From: Burkholderia sp. SRS-W-2-2016 | Lineage (GTDB): Bacteria > Pseudomonadota > Gammaproteobacteria > Burkholderiales > Burkholderiaceae | Length of the DNA: 64,000 nucleotides | Assembly: GCF_001931485.1 (NCBI RefSeq) | Contig: NZ_MSDV01000057.1 | Span: 62,001-126,000 of the forward strand | Direction: 5' to 3' | Shown here: positions 1-9,361 of the stretch, piece by piece | Position numbering within the stretch: the first letter of the stretch is position 1 | How the letters are laid out: each line of letters begins with the position of its first letter | Position numbers and translations under genes: made by a program | Notes under the pieces: model-generated | The model's input: the letters and a program-made list of their open reading frames with translations, nothing else | Told to the model about the DNA's origin: nothing | The model's database searches: none

Positions 1-514
1 AGCCCTGCGGGGTCGCCGACAGCGCCTGGAAGTACTCCAGCTGCAATTCCGGGGTGGCCGGCTTGCCGGCCAGCGCGCGCTGATACTGCTGCACCGCGCT
101 CGCGCTCTGGCCGCTTTGCGCGAGCCGCCGCGCGTCGTTGATGGTCTGATCGCGCGGGCTGGTCTGGCCGAGCCGGCGGCCCAGTTCGTCGAGCCGCGGA
201 TAGTTCGGCGCGGCCTCTTTCAACTGCGCGAAATACTGCTGCGCGCCGGCGCCGTCCTTGCGGTCGGCCAGCACCATGCCCATCCCGAACAGCGCGTCGG
301 GCTGCTTCGGATCGATGCCGAGCACCTTGCGCCATGCCTGCTCGGCGAGGTCGCCGCGCTGATGCGACTGCCAGTACTTGCCCTGATCGATCAGGACTGC
401 GAGCGGATCCCTGGCCGCCTGCGCGAGCGCATCGGGCGCGGCCGCGGCGATCGCGCACAGCGCGCCGGCCGACAGTGCCACGCGCAACGACAGCGCGAGT
501 GCGTTCAATCGCAT
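1..514 (-). CDS. bcsC: Cellulose synthase subunit BcsC, N-terminal part (runs off the window)
   Basis: The reading frame starts at ATG 514 and runs out of the window, so only about 171 residues are visible. The first about 30 residues form a signal peptide ending near DALAQA. After it come helical repeats of TPR type (for example KYWQSHQRGDLAEQAWRKVL, then a repeat around DALFGMGMVLADRKDG). BcsC is the outer-membrane porin with a periplasmic TPR scaffold through which the glucan leaves the cell; the barrel would lie outside the window. The start overlaps the bcsZ stop by 10 bases, so the two are translationally coupled. Assignment rests on the TPR signal and on position as last gene of the bcs operon. 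Confidence 0.88.
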   Translation of the reverse strand, partial: MRLNALALSLRVALSAGALCAIAAAAPDALAQAARDPLAVLIDQGKYWQSHQRGDLAEQAWRKVLGIDPKQPDALFGMGMVLADRKDGAGAQQYFAQLKEAAPNYPRLDELGRRLGQTSPRDQTINDARRLAQSGQSASAVQQYQRALAGKPATPELQLEYFQALSATPQG

Positions 515-1692
515 GCATTCCTCCAGGCGGGCACGAGACGGCCGGCTTCATCGAAGCGGTAGCGGCCGTCGATAAACCCCGTGCCGAACAGTCCCAGCAC
601 ACGATCGTAATAAACCGGGTCGCGGCCCGGCACCTCGACGTCGAGCGCGGCGAGCCGGCTGCGCGCAAGACCGAGGCTGTGCTCGTCGCCGAGCGCCTTG
701 AAGTAAGGGGCGAGCGCGCCCCAGTAGCTGAGCGGGCCTTCGCCGCTCGACGCGCCGGTGGTCGACGACACCTTCTCGGGCGGGAAGCCGTTCTGCGCGA
801 CCTTCGTGCGCATCCCGCCGAGCGCGCCGAGCCACGATTTCGCGAGCGGATCGGCGGGGGCGGTCAGGCCGGCCCACAGATAGACGCGGATCGCGTCGTA
901 GCTGCCGACGTCGCCGTTCTTCGGATCGACCACGAACTGGCCGCTCTGCCACGCCGCCCAGTCGGGCGCGAAGCCTTGCGGCGACACGGTGCGCACGAAC
1001 TGGTAGGTGGTGTCGGCGAGCTTGCCCCACGGCCCGTCCGGCGCGTCGTGCGCGAGGGCGCGGAGCAGCGGCAGCGGCAGATAGCTCGGATTCAGGCGCG
1101 TGACGGTGCCGTTGCGAAAGCCCTGCGGGCCGGGCAGCAGCATCGGCCCGAGCCCCGGCAGCGTGACGACTTCGTCGGCGGCGATGCGCGCGGCGAGGCT
1201 GCGGCCGAGTTGCGTATAGGCCGGGTTGTGCCACAGGCGGCCGGCTTCGAGCAGATCGTAAGCGATCCACAGATCGGAGTCCGACGCCGAATTCGGGTCG
1301 AGCACGCCGAACGAGCCGTCCGGTTTCTTGCCCCATTGCCACGCGGGCAGCCGCATTTTTTGCGCGTCGAACTGGTTGCCGGCCAGGTTCGAGCGGGTCC
1401 ACGCGAGCAGTTTGTCGAAGCTCGCGCGGTCGTTCGCGACCAGCGCGAAAAACATTGCGTACGACTGACCTTCCGAGGTGCTTTGCTGGGTCGGCGTCGA
1501 GAAATCGATCACCCGGCCGTCGGCCTGCATGAAGCGCGCGATGAAGCTGCGATACGCGCTCCAGTCGCCGCAGCCGGCGCCGGGCGCCGCCTGCGCGCTG
1601 TTCGCGGCGCCTGCGCCGAGGGCCGCCGCCGCGAGGCCGAGCGCGAACGCGAGGCGGGTCTTTCTGTTGATCCGAAACCGCATACGAGTCAT
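505..1692 (-). CDS. bcsZ: Periplasmic endo-1,4-beta-glucanase BcsZ (GH8)
   Basis: The 395-residue protein begins with a basic signal peptide (RINRKTRLAFALGLAAAALG) ending near NSAQA. Glycoside hydrolase family 8 features are visible: the acidic catalytic region around STSEGQSYAMFFAL and the conserved DSDLWIAYDLLEA segment carrying the second carboxylate. BcsZ trims cellulose in the periplasm and is normally part of bcs operons. A second in-frame ATG lies three codons downstream (1683). It follows bcsB with a 25-base gap and overlaps bcsC. Length fits the family (about 370-400). Confidence 0.95.
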   Translation of the reverse strand: MTRMRFRINRKTRLAFALGLAAAALGAGAANSAQAAPGAGCGDWSAYRSFIARFMQADGRVIDFSTPTQQSTSEGQSYAMFFALVANDRASFDKLLAWTRSNLAGNQFDAQKMRLPAWQWGKKPDGSFGVLDPNSASDSDLWIAYDLLEAGRLWHNPAYTQLGRSLAARIAADEVVTLPGLGPMLLPGPQGFRNGTVTRLNPSYLPLPLLRALAHDAPDGPWGKLADTTYQFVRTVSPQGFAPDWAAWQSGQFVVDPKNGDVGSYDAIRVYLWAGLTAPADPLAKSWLGALGGMRTKVAQNGFPPEKVSSTTGASSGEGPLSYWGALAPYFKALGDEHSLGLARSRLAALDVEVPGRDPVYYDRVLGLFGTGFIDGRYRFDEAGRLVPAWRNACD

Positions 1693-1717
1693 ATCCGTTC
1701 TATCAGTCTTTGGTCCG

Positions 1718-4369
1718 TCATTCCTTCAGGCGACGCGCGGCGAGCGCGCGCAGCGTCCGGTAGCACAGGCCCGCGATCAGCAGCGCGGCGAGCACGCCGC
1801 CGAACAGCAGCAGCAGCGGGTGCGAGGACAGCGCCCAGCGCAGATATTCCTGCGGCGACAGACGGCCGACAAAGTAAGCCGTGCCATTCGACGTGATGGT
1901 CACCTCGCGGCCGTGGACCACCGCCATCGCGCCTTGAATCTTCGGCAGCACGTCGGCGTCGAGCAGCGCGCCGGCCAGATCCGCGTCCGACTGGCCGGCC
2001 GCGCTGACCAGCGCGACCGCGCTGCGGCCTTTTTGCAGCGGCGACTCGAAGCCGGTCAGGAGCGCCGCGCCGGTCGAGCTGACCATCGTCAGATCGGCGC
2101 GCGCGGGCGAGCGCTCGACCCCGCGTTCGCCATGCCACCAGTCCTGCAGCTTGAACACGAGGTCGGTGAGCTGGAACGTGTGCGCGTCGCCGTTGCTGGA
2201 GAACGGCATCGACTTGGCCCAGCGCTGCAGCAGCGGCTGCTTGCCGGGCGCGCCCAGCACGATCAGGTCCTTGTCGGCGTAGCGATCGACGTCGGCCGCG
2301 TTGGTGACGGTCACGCCGGTCACCGGATAGCCGGTCGATTCGCCCATCCGGCCCATCGTCAGCAGATACATGCTGTACTCGCCCGGACCGGCGTCGTTCG
2401 GCAGCACCACCGCGGTTTCCGACAGGTCGGCCATGCGCGTGAACGGGAAGCCGCTGTTGGCGAACGCGGCGAGGTCGGGCAGCGCCATGTAGTGCGGGAA
2501 CGAGGACAGGTCGATGGTCGAATTCGGATCGATCGCGCCGACCACGTTCTGCAGCAGCCGGCCCGTGCATTCGCCGGTGTTCGGGATGTCGTAGTAGAAG
2601 TGCAGCCGCAGCTGGGTGCGCGGCGTCAGCAGCAGCGGCGGGATGCGGACGTTGCGCTGCGCGTCGGCGGTGCCGTCGGGCATCACGAGGCTGATGTAGC
2701 GGCTCAGTTCGAGCACCGAGGTCGTGCGCGACGGAATCGGCAGCGCCTGCACGAAGCCGTTGTTGACGCTGACGTTCAGCGACGAGCGGTCGCGCACCGG
2801 CCGCACCGTATAGCGGTAGCGCAGGTCGATCGGCGCGCCGCGGCTGTGCCACATGAACAGGTCGGGCGGCACGCGCATGTTGATGCGCACCGCGTCGGCG
2901 TCGTAGCCGAACACGGTCAGGTCCTTCGGATCGGCGAGCTCGCCGAAGCGCACCGGGCGGTTGGTCGGCAGCCAGTTCGGCGCGTCGTACGGCACGCGCG
3001 GCGTCAGTTCGTTCAACGTAGTAATCGTCGCGCTGGCGCCGGACAGCGTGCTGTGACCGATGCCCAGCGATTTCGCCGCGGTCTTCAGCTCGGCCTCGGT
3101 GCGCCCGAGCACCAGCAGCAGCTTGCCGTGCGCGGCCGGTTCGCGCTCGACCACCGCGACGGTCGGGCCGGTGATCTCCGGCAGCGTGACGCCGGCCGGG
3201 TGCTGCTCGCTGGTCGCGAACACCACCGCGTTGCCGGTCAACGGCGGGCTGTCGAGTTGCGCGGGAAACAGCGCGCCGCGAAAGCCGGCCAGCGCGCCGA
3301 ACCACGACGCGACCATGCCGGCGGCCTCCAGCGTGCCGTTGCCCGGCTTCTGCGCGAACACGAACGGCAGTTCGAGGCGGCGCACGTCGCGGCGGTCGAA
3401 GAACGGCTTCGGCAGCGCGGCCAGCTCGGGCTTGGCGGCGAGCGACGCATAGGTCAGATCGAGCGAACTGGCGTTGCTGATGGTCGCCCACAGCGCGGAG
3501 TTCGACGGGTCCTCGCAGCCGGTCGTGTAATGGCCGATCAGCTGCAGGTTCAGGTGGTTGAAGTCGGTGATGAAGCGCGGGTCGATCGAGATGTCGCGCG
3601 CGACCAGCATGCCGGCCTGTTCGTGCGGCACCGGCAGCGTCGCGGCGACCTCGCCGTTGAGCAGCACTTTCAGTTGCGATAGCTGCGGCAGCAGCGCGGG
3701 CGAATAGCTGTAGATCAGATGCAGCGTCGCGGCGGTCACCACCTCGTCGTTACGCACCGAGAACGCGATGCCGTTCTGTCCGTCGACGCCGCGCAGCTGC
3801 AGCGGATCGAGCGCGCCGAAGTCGGCGAACGTGAGGGTCTGACGACGCCCGCCCGGCACCGGGGTGCCCGGATCGGCGGTGGTCGGCGTGCGCATGCCGA
3901 GCGCCTTCACCGACGACGCGGCGAGCGCCGGGGTCGGCGTCGCGAGCGCGCCCTGGGCGATCGCGTTGGCATCGAACTGCACGGCGGGGCTCGGCGGCGG
4001 CACGTTGCCGACGCCGGTCGCGGTCTGCGGGGTTTGCGCGGCGGAAGCGGTTGCTGCCGCGCCCGTCGCGGGCTTCGCCGCGGTGCCCGGCGCCGCCGCC
4101 GACGCCGCGTTCGCGGCCACCGCCAGCGGCGCGAACGCCGCGAGCGGCGCGGCCAGCGCGGTCTGCAACGCGAGCCAGCAGGCGAGGCCGCGCATCAGCG
4201 GCCGCGCGTGGAGCGAGCGCCGCGCGTGCCACGGACGCCGGGCGGCCCGCGCGCCGCGGCCGGCGTCGGCGCTAGCGCCAGCGCCGGCGCCGGACTGCGG
4301 CAGTGATTCGTTACGGCTGCGCCCGTGAGCCGGGCGTTCGAGATTGTCGTTCGCGATCCTGTTGCCCAT
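1718..4369 (-). CDS. bcsB: Cellulose synthase periplasmic regulatory subunit BcsB
   Basis: The 883-residue protein has BcsB character throughout: a large beta-rich periplasmic body with carbohydrate-binding-like segments (FADFGALDPLQLRGVDGQ, HYTTGCEDPSNSALWATI) and one C-terminal membrane anchor (HPLLLLFGGVLAALLIAGLC) followed by basic residues. BcsB pairs with BcsA and guides the glucan across the periplasm. The annotated ATG lies three bases after the bcsA stop. It gives a 58-residue basic, Arg/Ala-rich extension before a second Met (4195), where a more normal signal sequence (MRGLACWLALQTALAAP) begins; either start is possible. The Ala/Thr-rich segment after the signal is low complexity. 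Confidence 0.94.
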   Translation of the reverse strand: MGNRIANDNLERPAHGRSRNESLPQSGAGAGASADAGRGARAARRPWHARRSLHARPLMRGLACWLALQTALAAPLAAFAPLAVAANAASAAAPGTAAKPATGAAATASAAQTPQTATGVGNVPPPSPAVQFDANAIAQGALATPTPALAASSVKALGMRTPTTADPGTPVPGGRRQTLTFADFGALDPLQLRGVDGQNGIAFSVRNDEVVTAATLHLIYSYSPALLPQLSQLKVLLNGEVAATLPVPHEQAGMLVARDISIDPRFITDFNHLNLQLIGHYTTGCEDPSNSALWATISNASSLDLTYASLAAKPELAALPKPFFDRRDVRRLELPFVFAQKPGNGTLEAAGMVASWFGALAGFRGALFPAQLDSPPLTGNAVVFATSEQHPAGVTLPEITGPTVAVVEREPAAHGKLLLVLGRTEAELKTAAKSLGIGHSTLSGASATITTLNELTPRVPYDAPNWLPTNRPVRFGELADPKDLTVFGYDADAVRINMRVPPDLFMWHSRGAPIDLRYRYTVRPVRDRSSLNVSVNNGFVQALPIPSRTTSVLELSRYISLVMPDGTADAQRNVRIPPLLLTPRTQLRLHFYYDIPNTGECTGRLLQNVVGAIDPNSTIDLSSFPHYMALPDLAAFANSGFPFTRMADLSETAVVLPNDAGPGEYSMYLLTMGRMGESTGYPVTGVTVTNAADVDRYADKDLIVLGAPGKQPLLQRWAKSMPFSSNGDAHTFQLTDLVFKLQDWWHGERGVERSPARADLTMVSSTGAALLTGFESPLQKGRSAVALVSAAGQSDADLAGALLDADVLPKIQGAMAVVHGREVTITSNGTAYFVGRLSPQEYLRWALSSHPLLLLFGGVLAALLIAGLCYRTLRALAARRLKE

Positions 4370-4372
4370 AGA

Positions 4373-6580
4373 TCAGTCTTTGGTTTTTAGCTTCTTGACG
4401 TCCGCCGGACGGCTTTTGATCGAACTGCGCAAGTCGTCGTACAGATGCTCGAACAGCCCGCCGATACCGCGCGCGCCGACCTTCAGCACGTGCGACAGAC
4501 CGCGCAGCGGGGTGTCCTGCTCGCGGCCCTCGGCCCAGCCGGTCCACGCATCGGCGCGCGCGAAGGTGGTCTTGACGAACTCGTACTCCTGCTCGCGGCT
4601 CATCGAGCCGAAGCGCAGGCCGACCCGGCCCGGCGCGGTAAAGCTGACGGTGGCCGGGAACGCGAATTCCTCGTCGCCGCGAAACAGCGACACGGCCACG
4701 CGCTCGTGCATCGGCACCTCGATGCCGGCGGGCAGCGCGACGCCGACGCCGCCTTCCGAGTAGTCGATGGTTTCGCACGCGAGCGTGCGGCCGGTCGAGA
4801 ACTTCAGCATCACCGGCATCTTCATCGCGACCCGGTGCACCGCGCGGATCTGCCGGCGCTCGCTGGCGGCGGCCACGCTGGCGCCGAGGATCAGCATGTT
4901 GTAGCCGGTCCACGCGAGGTTCAGCACGGTGGTCTCGACGATGCTGCGCACGTGGTAGTTCAGATAGATGTGCACGAGTCCGGCGAGAAAGCCGAGCAGG
5001 TTCAGCAGCAGCAGGAACAGATACGGCCGCGAGATCGACCAGTCGAAGTAGTTCTTTTCGATCTGGCCGCCCTTGGCCGTCACGTTGAATTTGCCGAGCT
5101 TCGGGTTGATCAGCGCGAGCAGCGTCGGCGCGGTGATGTACGAGGCCAGCACCGATTCGTACACCTCGGCCCAGAACGAATGGCGGAACAGCCGCTGCAT
5201 CCGCGAGTTGGTGATGCTCGCGTGCATCATGTGCGGCAGCGCGTAGATCGCGATCGTGCTGGCGGCCGCCTCGATCACGTGTGCGCCGAAGAACAGGAAC
5301 GACAGCGGCGCGGTCAGAAACACCAGTCGCGGCACCCCGTAGAAGAAGTGCATCATCGCGTTCAGATAGCACAGCCGCTGGCCGAGCTTCAGGCCCTTGC
5401 CGGTGAGCGGATTGTCGATCCGGAAAATCTGCGTCATCCCGCGGGCCCAGCGGATCCGCTGGCCGATGTGGCCGGACAGGCTTTCGGTCGCGAGGCCGGC
5501 GGCCTGCGGAATCGCCAGATACGCGGTGGTGTAGCCGAGCCGGTGCAGCTTCAGCGCGGTGTGCGCATCTTCGGTCACGGTCTCGACCGCGATCCCGCCG
5601 ATCTCCTCGACCATGCTCCGGCGCAACAGCGCGCACGAGCCGCAGAAGAACGTGGCGTTCCACAGATCGTTGCCGTCCTGCACGAGGCCGTAGAACAGCT
5701 CGCCCTCGTTCGGCACCTTGCGGAAGGTGCCCAGATTGCGTTCGAACGGGTCGGCGTTGAAGAAGTGGTGCGGGGTTTGCAGCATCGACAGCAGCTTGTC
5801 GCGCAGGAACCAGCCGAGGCCGATCTGCAGGAACGAGCGGGTCGGGATGTGATCGCAGTCGAAGATCGCGATGTACTCGCCGCCGGTGATCTTCAGCGCT
5901 TCGTTGATGTTGCCGGCTTTCGCGTGACGGTTGTGAGTCCGAATCGTCCAGTTGACGCCGACTTCCTCGCAGAACGCCTTGAACTCCGGACGGCGGCCGT
6001 CGTCGAGCACGTGGATCGACAGTTTATCGGCCGGGTAGTCGAGCGCGAGCGCCGCGTAGATAGTCGGCTTCACGACCGACAGCGGCTCGTTGTAGGTCGG
6101 AATGAACACGTCGACGCTCGGCCACGCGTCGCGATCGGCGGGCAGCGGCAGCGGCTTGCGCTTGAGCGGCCACGCGGTCTGGAAGTAGCCGAGCATCAGC
6201 ACCAGCGTCGAGTAGACCTCGGCGGACACCAGCAGCAGACCCCACGCGGCGTCGAGCGGATGTTCCCAGTAAGTGGTCTCGGTCAGGCGCCAGTACATGT
6301 AGCGGCCCGACGCGACCATCGACAGCATGATCATCACCATCGTCGCGTAACGGCCCTGGATGCGCCGGAACAGCAGCGCGAGCACGAAGCAGCAGGTCGC
6401 GAAGATCAGCTGCTGCATGAAACCGAGCGGCACCGTGAACACGAAGTACAGCGTGTACAGCGCAAGCAGCGTGACGAGCCCGGTGACGATGCGGCTGTTC
6501 CAGAAACGCGCGTCGATGAAGCGCGCGAAGCGCGAGGACTCGCCGCCCTCGGGCTCGCGCGAAGAGGCTGGGCTGCTCAT
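4373..6580 (-). CDS. bcsA: Cellulose synthase catalytic subunit BcsA (UDP-forming)
   Basis: The 735-residue inner-membrane GT2 glycosyltransferase polymerises UDP-glucose into beta-1,4-glucan. Visible motifs are DDG (about 193), DCD (241-243), TED (336-338, catalytic base) and QRIRW (374-378). Four membrane helices precede the catalytic domain and more follow it. A C-terminal PilZ domain (about 570-670) has RRQIR near 575 and an YSEGGVGV segment, so it should bind c-di-GMP. The open frame extends upstream, but ATG 6580 overlaps the bcsQ stop in an ATGA, as expected for a coupled operon. The extension upstream would be the bcsQ shadow. The neighbouring GGDEF-EAL gene is a plausible c-di-GMP source. 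Confidence 0.97.
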   Translation of the reverse strand: MSSPASSREPEGGESSRFARFIDARFWNSRIVTGLVTLLALYTLYFVFTVPLGFMQQLIFATCCFVLALLFRRIQGRYATMVMIMLSMVASGRYMYWRLTETTYWEHPLDAAWGLLLVSAEVYSTLVLMLGYFQTAWPLKRKPLPLPADRDAWPSVDVFIPTYNEPLSVVKPTIYAALALDYPADKLSIHVLDDGRRPEFKAFCEEVGVNWTIRTHNRHAKAGNINEALKITGGEYIAIFDCDHIPTRSFLQIGLGWFLRDKLLSMLQTPHHFFNADPFERNLGTFRKVPNEGELFYGLVQDGNDLWNATFFCGSCALLRRSMVEEIGGIAVETVTEDAHTALKLHRLGYTTAYLAIPQAAGLATESLSGHIGQRIRWARGMTQIFRIDNPLTGKGLKLGQRLCYLNAMMHFFYGVPRLVFLTAPLSFLFFGAHVIEAAASTIAIYALPHMMHASITNSRMQRLFRHSFWAEVYESVLASYITAPTLLALINPKLGKFNVTAKGGQIEKNYFDWSISRPYLFLLLLNLLGFLAGLVHIYLNYHVRSIVETTVLNLAWTGYNMLILGASVAAASERRQIRAVHRVAMKMPVMLKFSTGRTLACETIDYSEGGVGVALPAGIEVPMHERVAVSLFRGDEEFAFPATVSFTAPGRVGLRFGSMSREQEYEFVKTTFARADAWTGWAEGREQDTPLRGLSHVLKVGARGIGGLFEHLYDDLRSSIKSRPADVKKLKTKD

Positions 6581-7365
6581 GCGACGTTCCTCGGCGGCAC
6601 GGCGATCGCGTCGAGCGCCGTGGTGAGCCATGCGCCGCACGCGCGGAAGTCGGCGGCGGCCTGGCTCAGCGGGTCGTAGTGAATCAGCGTGGTTTCGCAG
6701 GCGAGCGCTTCGCTGACGCCTTCGTCGAGATGGATCACGCCGGGGAACACCCGGCCGGCCAGCATCTGACGCAGCACCTTCAGCACGTCCTTGGTCAGCT
6801 GGCGCGACTGGTCGATCTGGTTGACCACGTAGCCGACGCCGCCGAACTCGGGGCGCGGCGCCGCGTAGCTGTCGATCATCCGCTCCATCTGCGGGATCGC
6901 CGCGTACGACGCGGCGTCGGCCAGCACGATGTTCAGCGCGAAGGTCGCGGCGGTCAGCGCGGCGCGCACATAGACCGACGAGCCGGGCGGGGTATCGACG
7001 ATCACGATGTCGGACGGCTCGAGCCGCAGGTTCTGCAGCACGTGCGCGAGCCACTGCGGATGCTGGTCGAGATAGGCCTCGAAGCGGCGCCGGTCGTCTT
7101 CGAGCACCGCGCCGTACGGCAGCACGGTCACGCCGTCGATGCCGTCGAACATCACCGATTGCCACGGGTTGCCGGACAGCGTCGCGCGCGACAGACCGTC
7201 GATGCTGTCGAGCGGCACGCCGAAGTGCAGACGCAGCGCGTTCTGCGGGTCGAGGTCGAGCGCGATCACGCGGCGGCCGCTATTGGCCAGCACGGACGCG
7301 AGATTGGCGGCGAGGGTGGTCTTGCCGACCCCGCCTTTGGCGGACACCACGGCGATGACTTTCAT
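6577..7365 (-). CDS. bcsQ: Cellulose biosynthesis protein BcsQ (MinD/ParA-like ATPase)
   Basis: The 262-residue P-loop ATPase carries the deviant Walker A motif KGGVGKTT at residues 10-17 and a DLDPQN segment typical of the SIMIBI class. BcsQ is needed for cellulose synthesis and its localisation at the pole in enterobacteria. The start ATG at 7365 was chosen because MKVIAVVSAKGGVG is the canonical N-terminus and because it overlaps the upstream stop as ATGA. A much longer in-frame extension upstream is low-complexity Pro/Arg sequence and is an off-frame reading of the preceding gene. The end overlaps bcsA by four bases. Confidence 0.95.
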   Translation of the reverse strand: MKVIAVVSAKGGVGKTTLAANLASVLANSGRRVIALDLDPQNALRLHFGVPLDSIDGLSRATLSGNPWQSVMFDGIDGVTVLPYGAVLEDDRRRFEAYLDQHPQWLAHVLQNLRLEPSDIVIVDTPPGSSVYVRAALTAATFALNIVLADAASYAAIPQMERMIDSYAAPRPEFGGVGYVVNQIDQSRQLTKDVLKVLRQMLAGRVFPGVIHLDEGVSEALACETTLIHYDPLSQAAADFRACGAWLTTALDAIAVPPRNVA

Positions 7366-8648
7366 GAGCGACGCGAACCGTTGGTGAGCCACGGCGCGAA
7401 GCCGCCGCGGGAGGTGGGGGCGGCGGGTGCTGCCGGGGTTGCCGGTGTTGGCATGTGGCTGGCGGTGGGCGCGGGGGTGCCGCGCAGGCGCTCGAACACC
7501 GATTGCAGCGGCGCGGGTTCGGCGTTGCGCGCTTGCGGTGGCGCGGAAGGGTTCGGCGCGGCGAAGAGTTTGCCGAGGATCGAACCGGGTTGGGTGGGGT
7601 GCGGCGCTTGCGCGGATCGTGGAGCTTGCGTGGCGGGCCAGGATTGCGTTGGCTGCGCGGGTTGTGGAGCTTGCGTGGCCTGCCAGGATTGCGAGAGCTG
7701 AGCGGTTTGCTGAGCTTGCCCGGCCGGCCACGAGGGCGAGTGAGTGGGCTGCGTCGCGTAAGCCGGGTGCGCTGCATGTGCAGTCGTCAGCGGCGCGGCG
7801 GGTGCGGGATGGCTCAGGTCCGCGGGGTAGCTCGGCGTGGGGACGCGTGCCCATGCCGGGGCGCTGGCTGCGGCAGGCGCGGCGGGCGGCACGGACGGGA
7901 TCGGCGGGATCGGCGCAAACGGCGCCGGACTTGCCGGATGCGGTGCAGCGAAAGCGAAAGCCTGCGCGGCGACTGGCGGGATCGGTGCTGCGGCGAAGCC
8001 GGACGTCGCTAGCGGCGGAATCGCCGCGGCGTTGACGGCCGGCACGGCGGCGAACGCAGCCGTGCTCGCGGGGAACAGCGGCGTGGTGTTGGCCGCGGGC
8101 GCAAAAGCGGGCGCGGCGGCCGAAGCAGTCGCCGGCGGAATCTGCGCACCGGCCGGCGCAGCGGCGAACGCCGCAGCCGGCGCGGCAACCGCACCGGGAG
8201 CAACCGCCGCGCGCTGCGCCGCCTGCTGCGCGAGCGCGGCTTCAGCCGCGGCCGCGCGCGCGGTCGCTTCATCGAGTCCTTCGAGCGTGTTGAAGCGCGA
8301 CGCGCCGGCCGGCGTGACCGGCTTCTCGGCGACCGGCTGCACCGGCGGAATATCGCGCCGGTGCGAGCGCGTGAACAGCTGCGACTTCGCGCGCGTGACC
8401 GACGAAACGTCCTGCGGAGTCGTGTCCTTCTGCGCTGCGGGCGCCGGCGCGGCGCTCGCCGGCTGCGGGCGGCTCTCGCCGGGCTGGCCGATTTCCGGAA
8501 TCGCCGGCTGGGTCAGATCCAGCGTGACGAGCAACGGCCAACGGGTGCGCGCGCTGCGCGCGTCGTTTTCGCGGCCGATCTCCTGATACGCGTTGGCGTC
8601 GCCGCCAAACTGATCGAACAGTTTTTCGATGTCGCTCGATGAACTCAT
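7362..8648 (-). CDS. BcsP-like protein: BcsR-type N-terminal domain with long Ala/Pro-rich tail
   Basis: This 428-residue protein heads the bcsQ-bcsA segment. The first about 50 residues (DIEKLFDQFGGDANAYQEI, then ARTRWPLL) match the pattern of the small enterobacterial protein BcsR, which also ends in a KRWPLL segment. The rest, about residues 60-428, is Ala/Pro/Gln-rich and probably disordered, with repeats of QSWQATQAP type near 300. Betaproteobacterial bcs operons often carry such a protein, named BcsP in the literature; I assign it by pattern and position only. It overlaps bcsQ by four bases. The 257 bases upstream, to bcsD, hold no gene; an AT-rich CATATAAATAG near 8706-8716 could contribute to an internal promoter, but this is weak. 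Confidence 0.75.
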   Translation of the reverse strand: MSSSSDIEKLFDQFGGDANAYQEIGRENDARSARTRWPLLVTLDLTQPAIPEIGQPGESRPQPASAAPAPAAQKDTTPQDVSSVTRAKSQLFTRSHRRDIPPVQPVAEKPVTPAGASRFNTLEGLDEATARAAAAEAALAQQAAQRAAVAPGAVAAPAAAFAAAPAGAQIPPATASAAAPAFAPAANTTPLFPASTAAFAAVPAVNAAAIPPLATSGFAAAPIPPVAAQAFAFAAPHPASPAPFAPIPPIPSVPPAAPAAASAPAWARVPTPSYPADLSHPAPAAPLTTAHAAHPAYATQPTHSPSWPAGQAQQTAQLSQSWQATQAPQPAQPTQSWPATQAPRSAQAPHPTQPGSILGKLFAAPNPSAPPQARNAEPAPLQSVFERLRGTPAPTASHMPTPATPAAPAAPTSRGGFAPWLTNGSRRS

Positions 8649-8905
8649 GATGCCGCCGTCTTGTACCTGCTTTGCAGTGCCCCGCTCGGACTCGCCGGGG
8701 TGCTATTTATATGAACTGCTATCCCTGATCCAACCTGGCGGTTGCGCGGGCGTCGCTGCCTTGCCGCGCCCGGCACTCCCGCCATCCTTCTTCGTCAGCG
8801 TGACCCGCTGCCGCCCGCCGCCCTGTGATGCATCCGCGATGCCGCGCTGCCCGAGCGGCGCCGCGGCCTTGCCCAATTCGCTCGTCTATCGGTCGCTATC
8901 GGAAG

Positions 8906-9361
8906 TTAAGCCGGATGTCGGCCGAGGCGGAATTCGAGCGCGCTGTCGTCGCCGAACCCGCTCGTCTGCACGACCGACAAACCCTGCGCGCCCAACGCGC
9001 TCAGCCAGCTCTGATAGACGCCCTCGAGAAACGCCGGCGTCCACGCGAGCGCCGTTTCGCCGAACGCCGGCAGCGGCGCGCAATAGTGCACGATGCGCAG
9101 CGACTCGGCTTCGTCCGCGAGTTCGACATAGCCCCAATCCATCGCGCGCCAGTAGTAGTTCAACGCCTGCTGGAGTTCGGCCGTTGACCCGCACGCGGGC
9201 AGCGGATGCGCGGCCGCGAAGCGGACCCCGACGCGCTGCATCAACTGGCGCAGTTCGTCACGACCGATCTGCGCTTCGAACTCGCTGGCCAGCGCGCTCA
9301 ACATGCCGCGCCATTGCGGCGAGATCTGGCGTTCGAGCAGGTAGTCGAGAATGGGGACCAT
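8906..9361 (-). CDS. bcsD: Cellulose synthase subunit BcsD
   Basis: The 151-residue protein matches BcsD in length and pattern (SPQWRGMLSALASEFEAQIG, RVGVRFAAAHPLP, WRAMDWGYVEL, FLEGVYQSWLSALGA). In Komagataeibacter, BcsD forms a periplasmic octamer through which glucan chains pass; in other bacteria it helps order the export sites. No signal peptide is obvious, as is usual for the family. It is the first gene of the minus-strand bcs operon, so its upstream region (to 10128) should hold the main promoter. Confidence 0.92.
   Translation of the reverse strand: MVPILDYLLERQISPQWRGMLSALASEFEAQIGRDELRQLMQRVGVRFAAAHPLPACGSTAELQQALNYYWRAMDWGYVELADEAESLRIVHYCAPLPAFGETALAWTPAFLEGVYQSWLSALGAQGLSVVQTSGFGDDSALEFRLGRHPA

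Noticed and set aside
1478..3682. Long plus-strand open frame opposite bcsB and bcsZ
   Set aside because: Arg/Ala/Gln-rich antisense frame created by GC bias; no family pattern, fully opposed by real genes.
4445..6679. Long plus-strand open frame opposite bcsA
   Set aside because: Antisense shadow of bcsA; composition typical of reverse-frame GC-rich DNA.
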